The notes beneath the pieces are model-generated. The model searched no databases, was not told the DNA's origin, and saw only the letters and a program-made list of their open reading frames with translations. From Lachnospiraceae bacterium (GTDB lineage: Bacteria > Bacillota > Clostridia > Lachnospirales > Lachnospiraceae), in NCBI GenBank assembly GCA_015056975.1, contig SVFG01000021.1, forward strand, positions 1 through 34,144: a stretch of 34,144 nucleotides of DNA. The letters are read 5' to 3'. Shown piece after piece: positions 1-7,807 of this stretch. Each line of letters begins with the position of its first letter. Position 1 is the first letter of the stretch. Both the position numbers and the translations under genes were made by a program.

Positions 1-1581
1 GATGGCGAGCAGACAGACGGACAGCCGGGCGCTGGTCAACAGTCCGACGGCGAGCAACCATCCGGCGACGGTTCATCATCCGACAGTGAACAACCCGACA
101 AAGAGCAGGAAAATGAATACAGTGGGCCCTGGGAGATTTACACAGGCTATCTGGATGAGATTTCTTCCGGTCACTATTTGTTTGAGCAGGAGGATTTGGA
201 TGGTGACGGTACCATGGACCGAATCTACAGAACCTATAAGCAGGATGTGGACCGCTGTCGTTACACCATAGAATTCGGCAATGGTATCAAATGGGAGATG
301 CCCAAGGATGCAAGTGCCTATGGCCGTCCCAATTTCAGGATGATTGACCTTACGCAGGATAGGAAAAAAGATATTGTGTATCTGATGGATTTTGAGACAA
401 GCTCCATTCCCCAGGCTTGCGGTAATTTTGCAATTTTTGTAAGTACGGGAGAGGGCTTTGAGGAGGCGAAGTTGCCCTATAAAACCACGGATGATACTTA
501 CTATGCGGAACAGTATTTCAACTATTCCTTTGAGGTAAAAGAGGAAACGATATTGGTGGACGTGAGTGATATTTTCCCCAAGACCTTTGAACTTCCCTAT
601 GGTGACAATACTCCTCTGTATATTGACAAGGAACGCATGGAGCCAAACTATTTTATGCATGGAGAAGAGGAAGTGCCAAGCAGCGTGGTTTGGAACTATC
701 AAACTGAGTTAGTAGGTCAAAAGGCATATGTGGTATGTAAGCATCTGCTGTTTGGCTCCGGCTCCTCCTATTATATGGATGCAAGGCTTGCGTGGGAGGA
801 TGGCAGATTTGTAGTAGACCGGGTGAGTATGGATGAATCTGCGGGAGCGATTCTTGGCTTTGATGATTATGATAGATATAAAGCCTCTTATATGGTGGGA
901 AGCACCCATCCTATAATTACCGAAAACTCCATTGTCAGAGAGGCAGATATTAATAAGGACGGAGCTTTGGATAAAATTATCTTTGACTGGCGCTTTTTAA
1001 AGGGCGGAAACGGAATGTTTGCAGTGCAGGATTCGAACGGAGAGATTATTTATTGTGATGAGTCTCTGGCAGGTGCTCACGTGGGCTGGGGCTCCTATTA
1101 TCTCTATGAAAAGGACGATGCCTGCTATCTGTTCTATTACAATGCCTATGATATACAGGGAAACTCGGACTATGTTTATCGGATATATTCCTTTGCAGAG
1201 GGCGAGCCTAAGTGTATAGAGGAGGGGAATATCACGTATCCTAGTGGATATGGTGATGAAAGCGATTTCCGCATACTTAAGATGCGGATTGATGTAAATG
1301 AACTGGTGGCATTTGCGGAAAAGGTAAATGATTACATGGAGCATTCTTACCTGATTGTCAGCACCGACCAGTCTCTGATACCGGAGCTTGCGGACGGCGG
1401 TATCGACTGCATCTTCGGCACCCCGGAGATCCCCCGACGTGTGTATGAGGATTTCAATACCATGGGTTATACAAGACGTGAGTATGGGGAGCGCCCCACT
1501 GCTAAGCAGCTGGCAGACAAAGCTGTGGAGTGGTTTGAACAAATCGGACAGCCTTATGAGTACGATAACACCGCGGATTAA
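1..1581 (+). CDS. 3' part of a secreted or lipoprotein gene with Ca-loop-like repeats
   Basis: The reading frame is open from the first base, so the 5' end is missing; 526 residues are visible, ending in TAA. The first ~45 residues are a low-complexity D/Q/S/G/E/P linker of the kind that follows a lipoprotein anchor or signal peptide. Two EF-hand or FG-GAP-like acidic loops are visible: DLDGDGTMD (visible residues 65-73) and DINKDGALD (316-324). A third, degenerate one (DLTQDRKKD) follows the first. These suggest a calcium-binding, extracellular repeat fold related to VCBS/FG-GAP proteins. The rest is rich in Tyr, Trp and acidic residues and gives no recognisable enzyme motif. The function is unknown. 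The cell-surface location is inferred because the signal peptide lies outside the window. Confidence 0.75.
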   Translation, partial: DGEQTDGQPGAGQQSDGEQPSGDGSSSDSEQPDKEQENEYSGPWEIYTGYLDEISSGHYLFEQEDLDGDGTMDRIYRTYKQDVDRCRYTIEFGNGIKWEMPKDASAYGRPNFRMIDLTQDRKKDIVYLMDFETSSIPQACGNFAIFVSTGEGFEEAKLPYKTTDDTYYAEQYFNYSFEVKEETILVDVSDIFPKTFELPYGDNTPLYIDKERMEPNYFMHGEEEVPSSVVWNYQTELVGQKAYVVCKHLLFGSGSSYYMDARLAWEDGRFVVDRVSMDESAGAILGFDDYDRYKASYMVGSTHPIITENSIVREADINKDGALDKIIFDWRFLKGGNGMFAVQDSNGEIIYCDESLAGAHVGWGSYYLYEKDDACYLFYYNAYDIQGNSDYVYRIYSFAEGEPKCIEEGNITYPSGYGDESDFRILKMRIDVNELVAFAEKVNDYMEHSYLIVSTDQSLIPELADGGIDCIFGTPEIPRRVYEDFNTMGYTRREYGERPTAKQLADKAVEWFEQIGQPYEYDNTAD

Positions 1582-1593
1582 GGCACATCGCAC

Positions 1594-1621
1594 TTGACAA
1601 ACTAAACTTCGCTATGATACT
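1594..1621 (+). promoter_or_regulatory. Promoter of the metG T-box leader
   Basis: A perfect -35 box TTGACA (1594-1599) is followed after 16 bp by GATACT (1616-1621), which matches the -10 consensus at four of six positions. Transcription would start near 1628, just ahead of the first conserved T-box Stem I block at 1641. The position fits a dedicated promoter for the T-box and metG transcript. Confidence 0.6.
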
Positions 1622-1627
1622 CTACCA

Positions 1628-1970
1628 TTTAGATGATAAAAGCAGTGACGAAGAGAGTACACTTTATCCGCGCTTTACAGAGAACATTCCGGTGAGAGCA
1701 GATATCATGCGATGATGCAGACATCCTCACACAGCTGAGAGGAATGAAGTAAGAAAAGTGGAAGATGGCTTCCGAGCAGCGCACCGAACCCATGTCCCCG
1801 AGCACGTCATGAGCTTGGCGCACATTACGGCAAGGCTGCGACAGGTTCCGCCTGTTATAGCGGTTTGGGTCTAAGACCCCCTAAGGTCTGCACCGCGAGA
1901 TGCAGATAAAGAGAAGTGGTAACACGGGTATACGCCTGTCTTCTTATTTCCTAAGAAGACAGGCTTTTTT
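1628..1970 (+). promoter_or_regulatory. T-box leader (methionine) controlling metG
   Basis: Stem I begins with the conserved AGTGACGAAGAGAGTAC block (1644-1660) and a distal-bulge-type region (AGAGA then GGTGAGAGC, about 1679-1699). The specifier region near 1707-1717 contains three ATG triplets; I cannot decide which one sits in the loop, but all read Met. The T-box bulge TGGT (1917-1920) complements the ACCA end of tRNA-Met. A clear antiterminator can be drawn: AGAAG (1912-1916) pairs with CTTCT (1940-1944), there is a 7-nt bulge TGGTAAC, and ACGGG (1924-1928) pairs with CCTGT (1935-1939). This is mutually exclusive with the terminator at 1934-1970. Uncharged tRNA-Met should therefore allow readthrough into metG. 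Confidence 0.93.
1934..1970 (+). terminator. T-box attenuator terminator
   Basis: A 13-bp perfect stem (1934-1946 with 1952-1964) with a 5-nt loop is followed by six T residues. Its 5' arm shares bases with the antiterminator, so it is the conditional terminator of the metG T-box. Confidence 0.93.
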
Positions 1971-1987
1971 GATGAAAGGAGTCAAAC

Positions 1988-3964
1988 ATGACCAACAAAG
2001 GTAACTATTATTTAACAACCGCAATCGCCTATACTTCCGGCAAACCCCATATAGGCAACAATTACGAAATCGTTTTGGCAGACAGCATTGCCCGCTTCAA
2101 ACGCAAGGAGGGCTATGATGTATTCTTCCAGACAGGTACTGACGAGCATGGACAGAAGATTGAATTAAAGGCACAGGATGCAGGTGTATCCCCCAAGGAG
2201 TTCGTAGATAAGGTGGCAGGAACCATCCAAGGACTTTGTGACCTTTTGAATATTTCCTATGATAAGTTTATCCGTACCACGGATGATTATCATGAGAAGC
2301 AGGTGCAGAAGATTTTCAAGCGTCTGTACGACCAGGGAGATATTTACAAGGGAGCGTACGAGGGAATGTATTGTACACCCTGTGAATCCTTCTGGACCGA
2401 GTCTCAGCTGAAGGATGGCAAGTGTCCCGACTGCGGCAGAGATGTAAAGCCTGCCAAGGAGGAGGCTTACTTCTTCCGCATGAGCAAATATGCGGATAAG
2501 CTGATTAAGCATATCAACGAGCATCCTGAGTTTATCCAGCCTGTATCCCGCAAAAATGAGATGATGAACAATTTCCTGCTTCCGGGACTTCAGGATTTGT
2601 GTGTATCCCGTACTTCTTTTAAGTGGGGTATTCCGGTGGATTTTGATGACAGACATGTGGTTTATGTATGGTTGGATGCGCTGACCAACTATATCACCGG
2701 TATCGGCTATGATGCAGAGGGCAACAGCACTGAGCAGTACAAAAAGCTCTGGCCCGCAGACCTTCATTTAATTGGTAAGGATATTATCCGCTTCCATACC
2801 ATTTACTGGCCCATCTTCCTGATGGCTCTGGGTGAGGAGCTGCCCAAGCAGGTATTCGGTCATCCCTGGCTTCTTATGAACAATGACAAGATGAGTAAGT
2901 CCAAGGGAAATGTTATCTATGCGGATGATCTGGTAGATTATTTCGGCGTTGACGCAGTGCGTTATTATGTGCTTCACGAGATGCCCTATGAAAACGACGG
3001 TAACGCGACCTGGGAGCTGATTGCAGAGCGTTCCAATTCCGACTTGGCAAACACCCTGGGCAATTTAGTAAACCGTACCATTTCCATGAGCAACAAATAC
3101 TTTGGCGGTGTGGTAGCTGACAAGGGTGCAGAGGATGCAGAACTTGACAATGATTTGAAGAGCACCATTACAGGCACCTATGCCAAGGTAGTAGAAAAGA
3201 TGGCAACCCTGCGTGTGGCAGATGCATTGACTGAGATTTTCGGCATCTTCAAGCGCTGCAACAAATATATTGATGAGACAGAGCCCTGGGTACTTGCAAA
3301 GGATGAGGCAAAGGCAGACCGTCTTTCCACCGTTTTATACAATCTGGTGGAGGGTATCGTAATCGGAGCATCCCTGCTTGAGCCCTTCATGCCTGCTACC
3401 GCAGAAAAGATTGTGGCACAGCTGAATACCAAGCTTCGCGGCTTTGACGAGGTGGAGAAGTTCGGATTCTATGAGAGCGGCAATAAGGTTACTGACCAGC
3501 CCGAGATTTTGTTTGCACGTTTGGATATGAAAGAGGTAGCAGAGAAAGAGGAGGCACTGAGACTGGCTATGATAGAATCCGTAAAAGCAGCTGAGGAAGC
3601 TGTAGAAGAAGCAAATGTAATTGACATTGAAGCGAAGGAAGAAATTTCCTACGATGACTTTGCAAAGCTCCAGTTCCAGGTGGGCGAGATTATTGCCTGT
3701 GAGGCAGTGCCCAAGTCCAAGAAGCTGCTTTGCAGCCAGGTGCGTGTAGGCAGTCAGGTACGCCAGATTGTGTCCGGTATCAAGGCACACTATTCACCGG
3801 AAGAAATGGTGGGCAAGAAGGTTATGGTACTTGTAAACTTAAAACCCGCCACCCTGGCAGGTGTGCTTTCCGAGGGTATGCTGTTGTGTGCAGAGGATGC
3901 GGAGGGCAATCTTGCGCTTATGACACCTGAAAAGGAGATGCCTGCAGGTGCAGAAATTTGTTAG
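1988..3964 (+). CDS. metG: Methionyl-tRNA synthetase
   Basis: Class I aminoacyl-tRNA synthetase that charges tRNA-Met with methionine in the cytoplasm. The 658-residue protein carries the HIGH-type motif HIGN (residues 21-24) and the KMSKS loop (301-305). The connective-peptide zinc knuckle has Cys129/Cys132 and Cys146/Cys149. From about residue 555 to the end there is the tRNA-binding OB-fold extension typical of dimeric MetRS, so the protein is full length for the long form. ATG follows the ribosome binding site GAAAGGAG. The gene lies just behind a methionine T-box, which supports the identity independently. Confidence 0.97.
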   Translation: MTNKGNYYLTTAIAYTSGKPHIGNNYEIVLADSIARFKRKEGYDVFFQTGTDEHGQKIELKAQDAGVSPKEFVDKVAGTIQGLCDLLNISYDKFIRTTDDYHEKQVQKIFKRLYDQGDIYKGAYEGMYCTPCESFWTESQLKDGKCPDCGRDVKPAKEEAYFFRMSKYADKLIKHINEHPEFIQPVSRKNEMMNNFLLPGLQDLCVSRTSFKWGIPVDFDDRHVVYVWLDALTNYITGIGYDAEGNSTEQYKKLWPADLHLIGKDIIRFHTIYWPIFLMALGEELPKQVFGHPWLLMNNDKMSKSKGNVIYADDLVDYFGVDAVRYYVLHEMPYENDGNATWELIAERSNSDLANTLGNLVNRTISMSNKYFGGVVADKGAEDAELDNDLKSTITGTYAKVVEKMATLRVADALTEIFGIFKRCNKYIDETEPWVLAKDEAKADRLSTVLYNLVEGIVIGASLLEPFMPATAEKIVAQLNTKLRGFDEVEKFGFYESGNKVTDQPEILFARLDMKEVAEKEEALRLAMIESVKAAEEAVEEANVIDIEAKEEISYDDFAKLQFQVGEIIACEAVPKSKKLLCSQVRVGSQVRQIVSGIKAHYSPEEMVGKKVMVLVNLKPATLAGVLSEGMLLCAEDAEGNLALMTPEKEMPAGAEIC

Positions 3965-4445
3965 TAGTATGGACGAAACATTTTCCTATGAGATAAGGTG
4001 GGCAAAAAAAGAAGAATGGAAGCCTGCCATGCTGATGATTTGGGAGACCTTTCTTAAGTTTGAGGGTAATGATTACACCGAAGAAGGCATCCGCAATTTC
4101 TACGATTTCATTTCGGATGACGGTCTTTACCAAATGTTTCTGCAGGGCAGATACCAGCTGATGGTTGCTGTGTCGGGAGAGCGCATTATCGGCGCAGGCT
4201 CCCTCAGGAACAAAAATTACCTGTCCCTGCTCTTTGTGGATGAAGCATTTCACAAAAGGGGAGTGGGCAGAGCGCTTATGACAGGTCTTTGCGATTACTT
4301 AAAAAATGAGATGGGTGAACGCAAGATGATACTGAGGGCAGCACCCTATGCAGTGGACTTTTATCACAGGCTTGGCTTTCGCAGCGTAAGAGGGGAAGAG
4401 GAATTTTCCGGCATCCGCGTTACGCTTATGGAAAAAACATTGTAA
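3948..4445 (+). CDS. GNAT-family N-acetyltransferase
   Basis: A 165-residue protein with the GNAT acetyl-CoA fold. The segment LLFVDEAFHKRGVGRALM contains the R-x-x-G-x-G/A pyrophosphate-binding loop (RGVGRA), and the C-terminal part has the usual VDFYHRLGF strand-helix. I place the start at GTG 3948 because AAGGAG (3932-3937) lies 10 nt upstream, giving a 17-nt overlap with metG and probable translational coupling. The first ATG (3969) has no good ribosome binding site. The acceptor substrate cannot be predicted: GNATs acetylate protein N-termini, antibiotics, polyamines or small metabolites. It probably shares the metG transcript. Confidence 0.8.
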   Translation: MQKFVSSMDETFSYEIRWAKKEEWKPAMLMIWETFLKFEGNDYTEEGIRNFYDFISDDGLYQMFLQGRYQLMVAVSGERIIGAGSLRNKNYLSLLFVDEAFHKRGVGRALMTGLCDYLKNEMGERKMILRAAPYAVDFYHRLGFRSVRGEEEFSGIRVTLMEKTL

Positions 4446-4473
4446 CTGATTTACCACAAGAAAGGAAAGAGAC

Positions 4474-5199
4474 ATGAAATTATTTAATTTGGACAGCCCG
4501 CTGATGCAGGCACTTAGCAGAGTAGCAGACATTATGTTGTTAAATGTTTTGACATTTATCTGTTGCATTCCCATTGTTACGGCAGGAGCATCCCTCACTG
4601 CCATGCACTATATGTGCCTTAAGATGGTCAGAAATGAAGAGACCTATCTGGTGAGAGGCTTTTTTAAGTCCTTTAAGGAAAATTTTGGTCAGGCAACCGT
4701 TATTTGGTTGATTCAGCTTGTAGTGTTCTTTGTGCTGGGCTATGACTTTTTCATTATGTACACTGCAGAAGAAGGCTTAAATATTGTGCTGCAGGTATTG
4801 ATTTTCATCGTTACCATTTTGGCGCTGTTGACCTCCAGCTTTGTATATCCTGTTCTTGCAAGGTTTGTGAATACTGTGCCGAAAACCATCAAAAATGCTA
4901 TGTTTGTCAGCATCATGCAGCTTCCTAAAGCTATTTTGAATATTATCTTGAGCGTGGTACCTATTCTGCTTGTTTTGTATGTACCTCAGGTAATTCCTCT
5001 TGTGCTGTTTTTTGGCTTGGCACTGCCGGCGTACTTACATGCAAAGTTATACAACAAGTTCTTTAAGAAGCTGGAAGACAGAGTGACGGAGGAAATGGGT
5101 CCCGCTGAGCCCTCTACAGACCCTGATGCAGAAGATGAAAGAATCTTTAAGGATGAGCTTGACCCTGCCCTGCAATCCATCCGTGATGACAATAATTAA
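4474..5199 (+). CDS. DUF624 (YesL-like) integral membrane protein
   Basis: The 241-residue protein starts MKLFNLDSPL and continues with the R-V-A-D-hydrophobic first helix, a C-C-I-P-I-V-T-x-G turn and a basic stretch. This pattern is typical of the DUF624/YesL family, whose members often sit near carbohydrate ABC transporters and regulators. About five membrane helices can be drawn (residues ~15-40, 70-92, 105-130, 145-165 and 170-190). A charged, acidic cytoplasmic tail follows from ~205. ATG is preceded by AAGAAAGGAAAGAG. The family's molecular function is not known. The neighbouring sugar ABC ATPase fits its usual context. Confidence 0.8.
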   Translation: MKLFNLDSPLMQALSRVADIMLLNVLTFICCIPIVTAGASLTAMHYMCLKMVRNEETYLVRGFFKSFKENFGQATVIWLIQLVVFFVLGYDFFIMYTAEEGLNIVLQVLIFIVTILALLTSSFVYPVLARFVNTVPKTIKNAMFVSIMQLPKAILNIILSVVPILLVLYVPQVIPLVLFFGLALPAYLHAKLYNKFFKKLEDRVTEEMGPAEPSTDPDAEDERIFKDELDPALQSIRDDNN

Positions 5200-5207
5200 G
5201 AAGAACT

Positions 5208-5227
5208 TGTAACTGGTTACATTTTTT
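5208..5227 (+). terminator. Possible weak terminator after the DUF624 gene
   Basis: TGTAA (5208-5212) pairs with TTACA (5217-5221) around a 4-nt loop and is followed by six T residues. The stem is short and AT-rich, so termination may be partial. The rest of the 5228-5440 gap is AT-rich and holds a possible -10 box TATACT at 5369-5374 without a convincing -35, presumably serving the downstream ATPase. Confidence 0.4.
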
Positions 5228-5440
5228 GTATAACTTGACTAAGAAAAGATATAAAAATTATTCAACCTGTCAATTTGAGCTAAAAAATGCCGAGATTATA
5301 AGCAATTTTTACAATGAGAATTAAAATATTTGTGTAATAGTGGTATAGCGGTTTTTTGAGTTTTTCGTTATACTAAATAAAGATTTGCGAGGCGAAAGCC
5401 ATCAAAAGAAAAGAAATGGTAATTTGAAAGGAGTTTTATC

Positions 5441-6553
5441 ATGGCAAGTTTATCTTTAAAACACATCACCAAGATTTATCCTAACGGATTCGAAGCAGTT
5501 AAGGATTTCAACTTGGAGATTCAGGACAAGGAATTCATCATCTTCGTAGGACCTTCCGGATGTGGTAAGACCACAACCCTTCGTATGATCGCTGGTTTGG
5601 AGGATATCTCCGGTGGTGAGTTAAAGATTGGAGACAGAGTAGTTAACGACGTTGAGCCTAAGGATAGAGATATCGCGATGGTATTCCAGAACTACGCTTT
5701 GTATCCTCATATGTCTGTATATGACAATATGGCATTTGGTTTGAAATTGAGAAAGGTTCCCAAGGATCAGATCGACAAGATGGTTAAGGAAGCAGCTAAG
5801 ATTCTTGACTTAACTCCCCTCCTTGATCGTAAGCCCAAGGCTCTGTCCGGTGGTCAGAGACAGCGTGTTGCTATGGGTCGTGCTATCGTTCGTAATCCTA
5901 AGGTATTCCTTATGGATGAGCCTCTTTCCAACTTGGATGCTAAGCTGCGTGTACAGATGCGTATTGAGATCGCTAAGTTACATCAGAAACTGGGAACCAC
6001 CATCATCTACGTTACACATGACCAGACAGAGGCTATGACCCTTGGTACCAGAATCGTAGTTATGAAGGACGGTGTTATCCAGCAGGTTGATACCCCTCAG
6101 AATCTGTATGACAAGCCTCAGAACCTGTTCGTAGCAGGATTCATGGGTTCACCTCAGATGAACTTCTTAAATGCTACTGTTAAGGTTAACGGAGACGTTG
6201 CATGCCTTGAGGTTGCAGGTAAGAGCATTCCTCTTCCTCCTGCTAAGTCCAAGAAGATTATCGATGGCGGTTATGATGAGAAGGAAGTTATCTTCGGTAT
6301 TCGTCCTGAGGATATCTATGATTCCGAGATGTTCATTGAGAACTCTCCTAACAGTGTATTTGAGTCTACTATCAAGGTATACGAGTTGCTTGGTGCAGAA
6401 GTTTACTTGTACTTCGATCTGGATGTATTCTCTATGACCGCAAGAGTAGATCCTCGTACAACTGCAAGACCCGGCGATACTGTTAAGTTTGCTTTCGATG
6501 TTGAGAAGATTCACGTATTCGACAAGGAAACCGAGCAGATTATTACCAACTAA
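5441..6553 (+). CDS. msmX: Multi-sugar ABC transporter ATP-binding protein (MsmX/UgpC/MalK type)
   Basis: ATPase subunit for carbohydrate uptake ABC transporters at the inner face of the membrane. Over 370 residues it has Walker A GPSGCGKTT (37-45), signature LSGGQRQR, Walker B VFLMDEP, the H-loop THD, and a C-terminal TOBE/regulatory region (from ~240) that marks the MalK/UgpC group. In Firmicutes such an ATPase is often encoded alone and shared by several sugar importers. No permease or binding protein lies beside it here, which fits. Its codon use is strikingly uniform compared with its neighbours (many GTT, GCT, CGT), suggesting high expression. ATG follows GAAAGGAG. Annotation pipelines often call this protein UgpC. 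Confidence 0.93.
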   Translation: MASLSLKHITKIYPNGFEAVKDFNLEIQDKEFIIFVGPSGCGKTTTLRMIAGLEDISGGELKIGDRVVNDVEPKDRDIAMVFQNYALYPHMSVYDNMAFGLKLRKVPKDQIDKMVKEAAKILDLTPLLDRKPKALSGGQRQRVAMGRAIVRNPKVFLMDEPLSNLDAKLRVQMRIEIAKLHQKLGTTIIYVTHDQTEAMTLGTRIVVMKDGVIQQVDTPQNLYDKPQNLFVAGFMGSPQMNFLNATVKVNGDVACLEVAGKSIPLPPAKSKKIIDGGYDEKEVIFGIRPEDIYDSEMFIENSPNSVFESTIKVYELLGAEVYLYFDLDVFSMTARVDPRTTARPGDTVKFAFDVEKIHVFDKETEQIITN

Positions 6554-6568
6554 TAAAAGCTTATTTGA

Positions 6569-6597
6569 GGGGTACTGGAGACAGTACCCCTTGTTTT
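6569..6597 (+). terminator. Rho-independent terminator after msmX
   Basis: A 9-bp perfect GC-containing stem (6569-6577 with 6582-6590) with a GAGA loop is followed by TTGTTTT. It lies 15 nt behind the stop codon of the ATPase gene. Confidence 0.9.
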
Positions 6598-6662
6598 GTA
6601 TCAAAAACTTTGTTAAAATATGTTGTGTAAAAGTAGCAGTCGCAATATGGAGGCGTAAGTAT

Positions 6663-7751
6663 ATGATTTCAAATCAGATAATACAGACCAGTCTGGATGA
6701 ACTGAGAGCAATTACCAAGGTGGACTTGTGCGTATATGACTTGTCGGGCATGATGATTGCATCTACCATGGATAAGTGTGATATTACAAGTGAATTGATA
6801 ACTACATTTGCCAACTCTCCTGCGGATAGTCAGGTAATCGGTGCCCATCATTTGTTAAAGATTTCAGATGAAGGAGAGCTCCTTTACATATTGGTGGCCA
6901 GAGGGCTTGGCGATGATGCTTATATGGTGGGCAAGATTGCGGTATGTCAGATTCACAATCTGGCGATTGCCTATAAAGAGCGCTTTGACCGCAACAATTT
7001 TTTCCAGAATCTGTTGTTAGACAATCTGCTTTTGGTGGATATCTATAACAGAGCTAAAAAGCTTCATATTGAGACTACGGTTCCCAGAGTAGTTTATTTG
7101 ATTGAGACCCATATGGAAAGGGACAGCATTGTTACGGAATTACTCAAGGGTATGTTTTCCAATCAGGCAGGTGATTACATTACTTCCGTGGATGAGAGTA
7201 GTGTGATACTGATTAAGTCTTTGGATGGTGACAGCTCTGCGGAGAATATGGAGAAGGTGGCACAGACCATTGTGGACATGCTGAATGCAGAGGCCATGGC
7301 TAATGTGCGTGTGGCATACGGTACCGTGGTGCAGGAGCTTAAGGATGTATCCAAATCCTACAAGGAAGCAAAAATGGCACTTGATGTAGGCAAAATTTTC
7401 TATGTAGAGAAGAATGTGGCTGCTTACAGTACCCTTGGAATCGGCAGACTGATTTATCAGCTTCCCATCAATTTATGCAAGATATTTATTGATGAGATAT
7501 TCGGTGACAATGTACCTACTGATTTGGATGAGGAGACACTAAATACCCTGAATAAGTTCTTTGAGAATAATTTGAATGTATCAGAGACATCCAGACAGCT
7601 GTTTGTGCACCGTAATACTCTGGTATATCGTATTGAGAAGATACAAAAAAGTACCGGACTGGACTTGCGCAGCTTTGATGATGCGTTGACCTTCAAGATA
7701 GCGCTGATGGTAGTAAATTACATGAAATATTTGGATTCTATGGAATATTAA
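6663..7751 (+). CDS. PucR/CdaR-type helix-turn-helix transcriptional regulator
   Basis: I place the start at ATG 6663 because GGAGG (6649-6653) lies 9 nt upstream. An in-frame opening further upstream would run back through the msmX terminator. The 362-residue product has an N-terminal sensor-like part (about 1-130), a central GGDEF-like CdaR region (~135-285) and a C-terminal PucR-type DNA-binding domain (~296-355, with LNVSETSRQLFVHRNTLVYR). Family members respond to sugar acids or related metabolites. Its position directly behind the shared sugar ATPase suggests a carbohydrate role, but the ligand and targets are not visible. It has its own transcript, given the terminator between the two genes. 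Confidence 0.85.
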   Translation: MISNQIIQTSLDELRAITKVDLCVYDLSGMMIASTMDKCDITSELITTFANSPADSQVIGAHHLLKISDEGELLYILVARGLGDDAYMVGKIAVCQIHNLAIAYKERFDRNNFFQNLLLDNLLLVDIYNRAKKLHIETTVPRVVYLIETHMERDSIVTELLKGMFSNQAGDYITSVDESSVILIKSLDGDSSAENMEKVAQTIVDMLNAEAMANVRVAYGTVVQELKDVSKSYKEAKMALDVGKIFYVEKNVAAYSTLGIGRLIYQLPINLCKIFIDEIFGDNVPTDLDEETLNTLNKFFENNLNVSETSRQLFVHRNTLVYRIEKIQKSTGLDLRSFDDALTFKIALMVVNYMKYLDSMEY

Positions 7752-7757
7752 GGACAA

Positions 7758-7807
7758 CCCCTTGAATATTATTTGGTGTAAGCCAAACATATTCAGGGGG
7801 GATTTTT
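7758..7807 (+). promoter_or_regulatory. Strong hairpin that buries the next gene's ribosome binding site
   Basis: A 12-bp stem (7758-7769 with 7789-7800, one G-T wobble) carries an inner 5-bp stem TTTGG/CCAAA (7772-7776 with 7783-7787). The only ribosome binding site for the gene starting at 7808 is the G-run at 7796-7801, inside the 3' arm. The stem ends in A plus five T residues that touch the start codon. It can therefore act as a terminator for the regulator gene, as a lid on translation of the next gene, or both. Confidence 0.7.

Noticed and set aside
76..702. Long minus-strand open frame opposite the first gene
   Set aside because: It mirrors a plus-strand gene with clear acidic calcium-loop motifs and has no ribosome binding site or recognisable domain.
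5380..5402. Small GGC-GAAA-GCC hairpin before msmX as a riboswitch
   Set aside because: Only three base pairs with a tetraloop; no conserved ligand-binding core and no terminator or anti-SD element.
6489..6662. Longer N-terminus for the PucR/CdaR-type regulator
   Set aside because: It would lie inside msmX and run through a strong terminator; ATG 6663 has GGAGG at good spacing and the typical family N-terminus.
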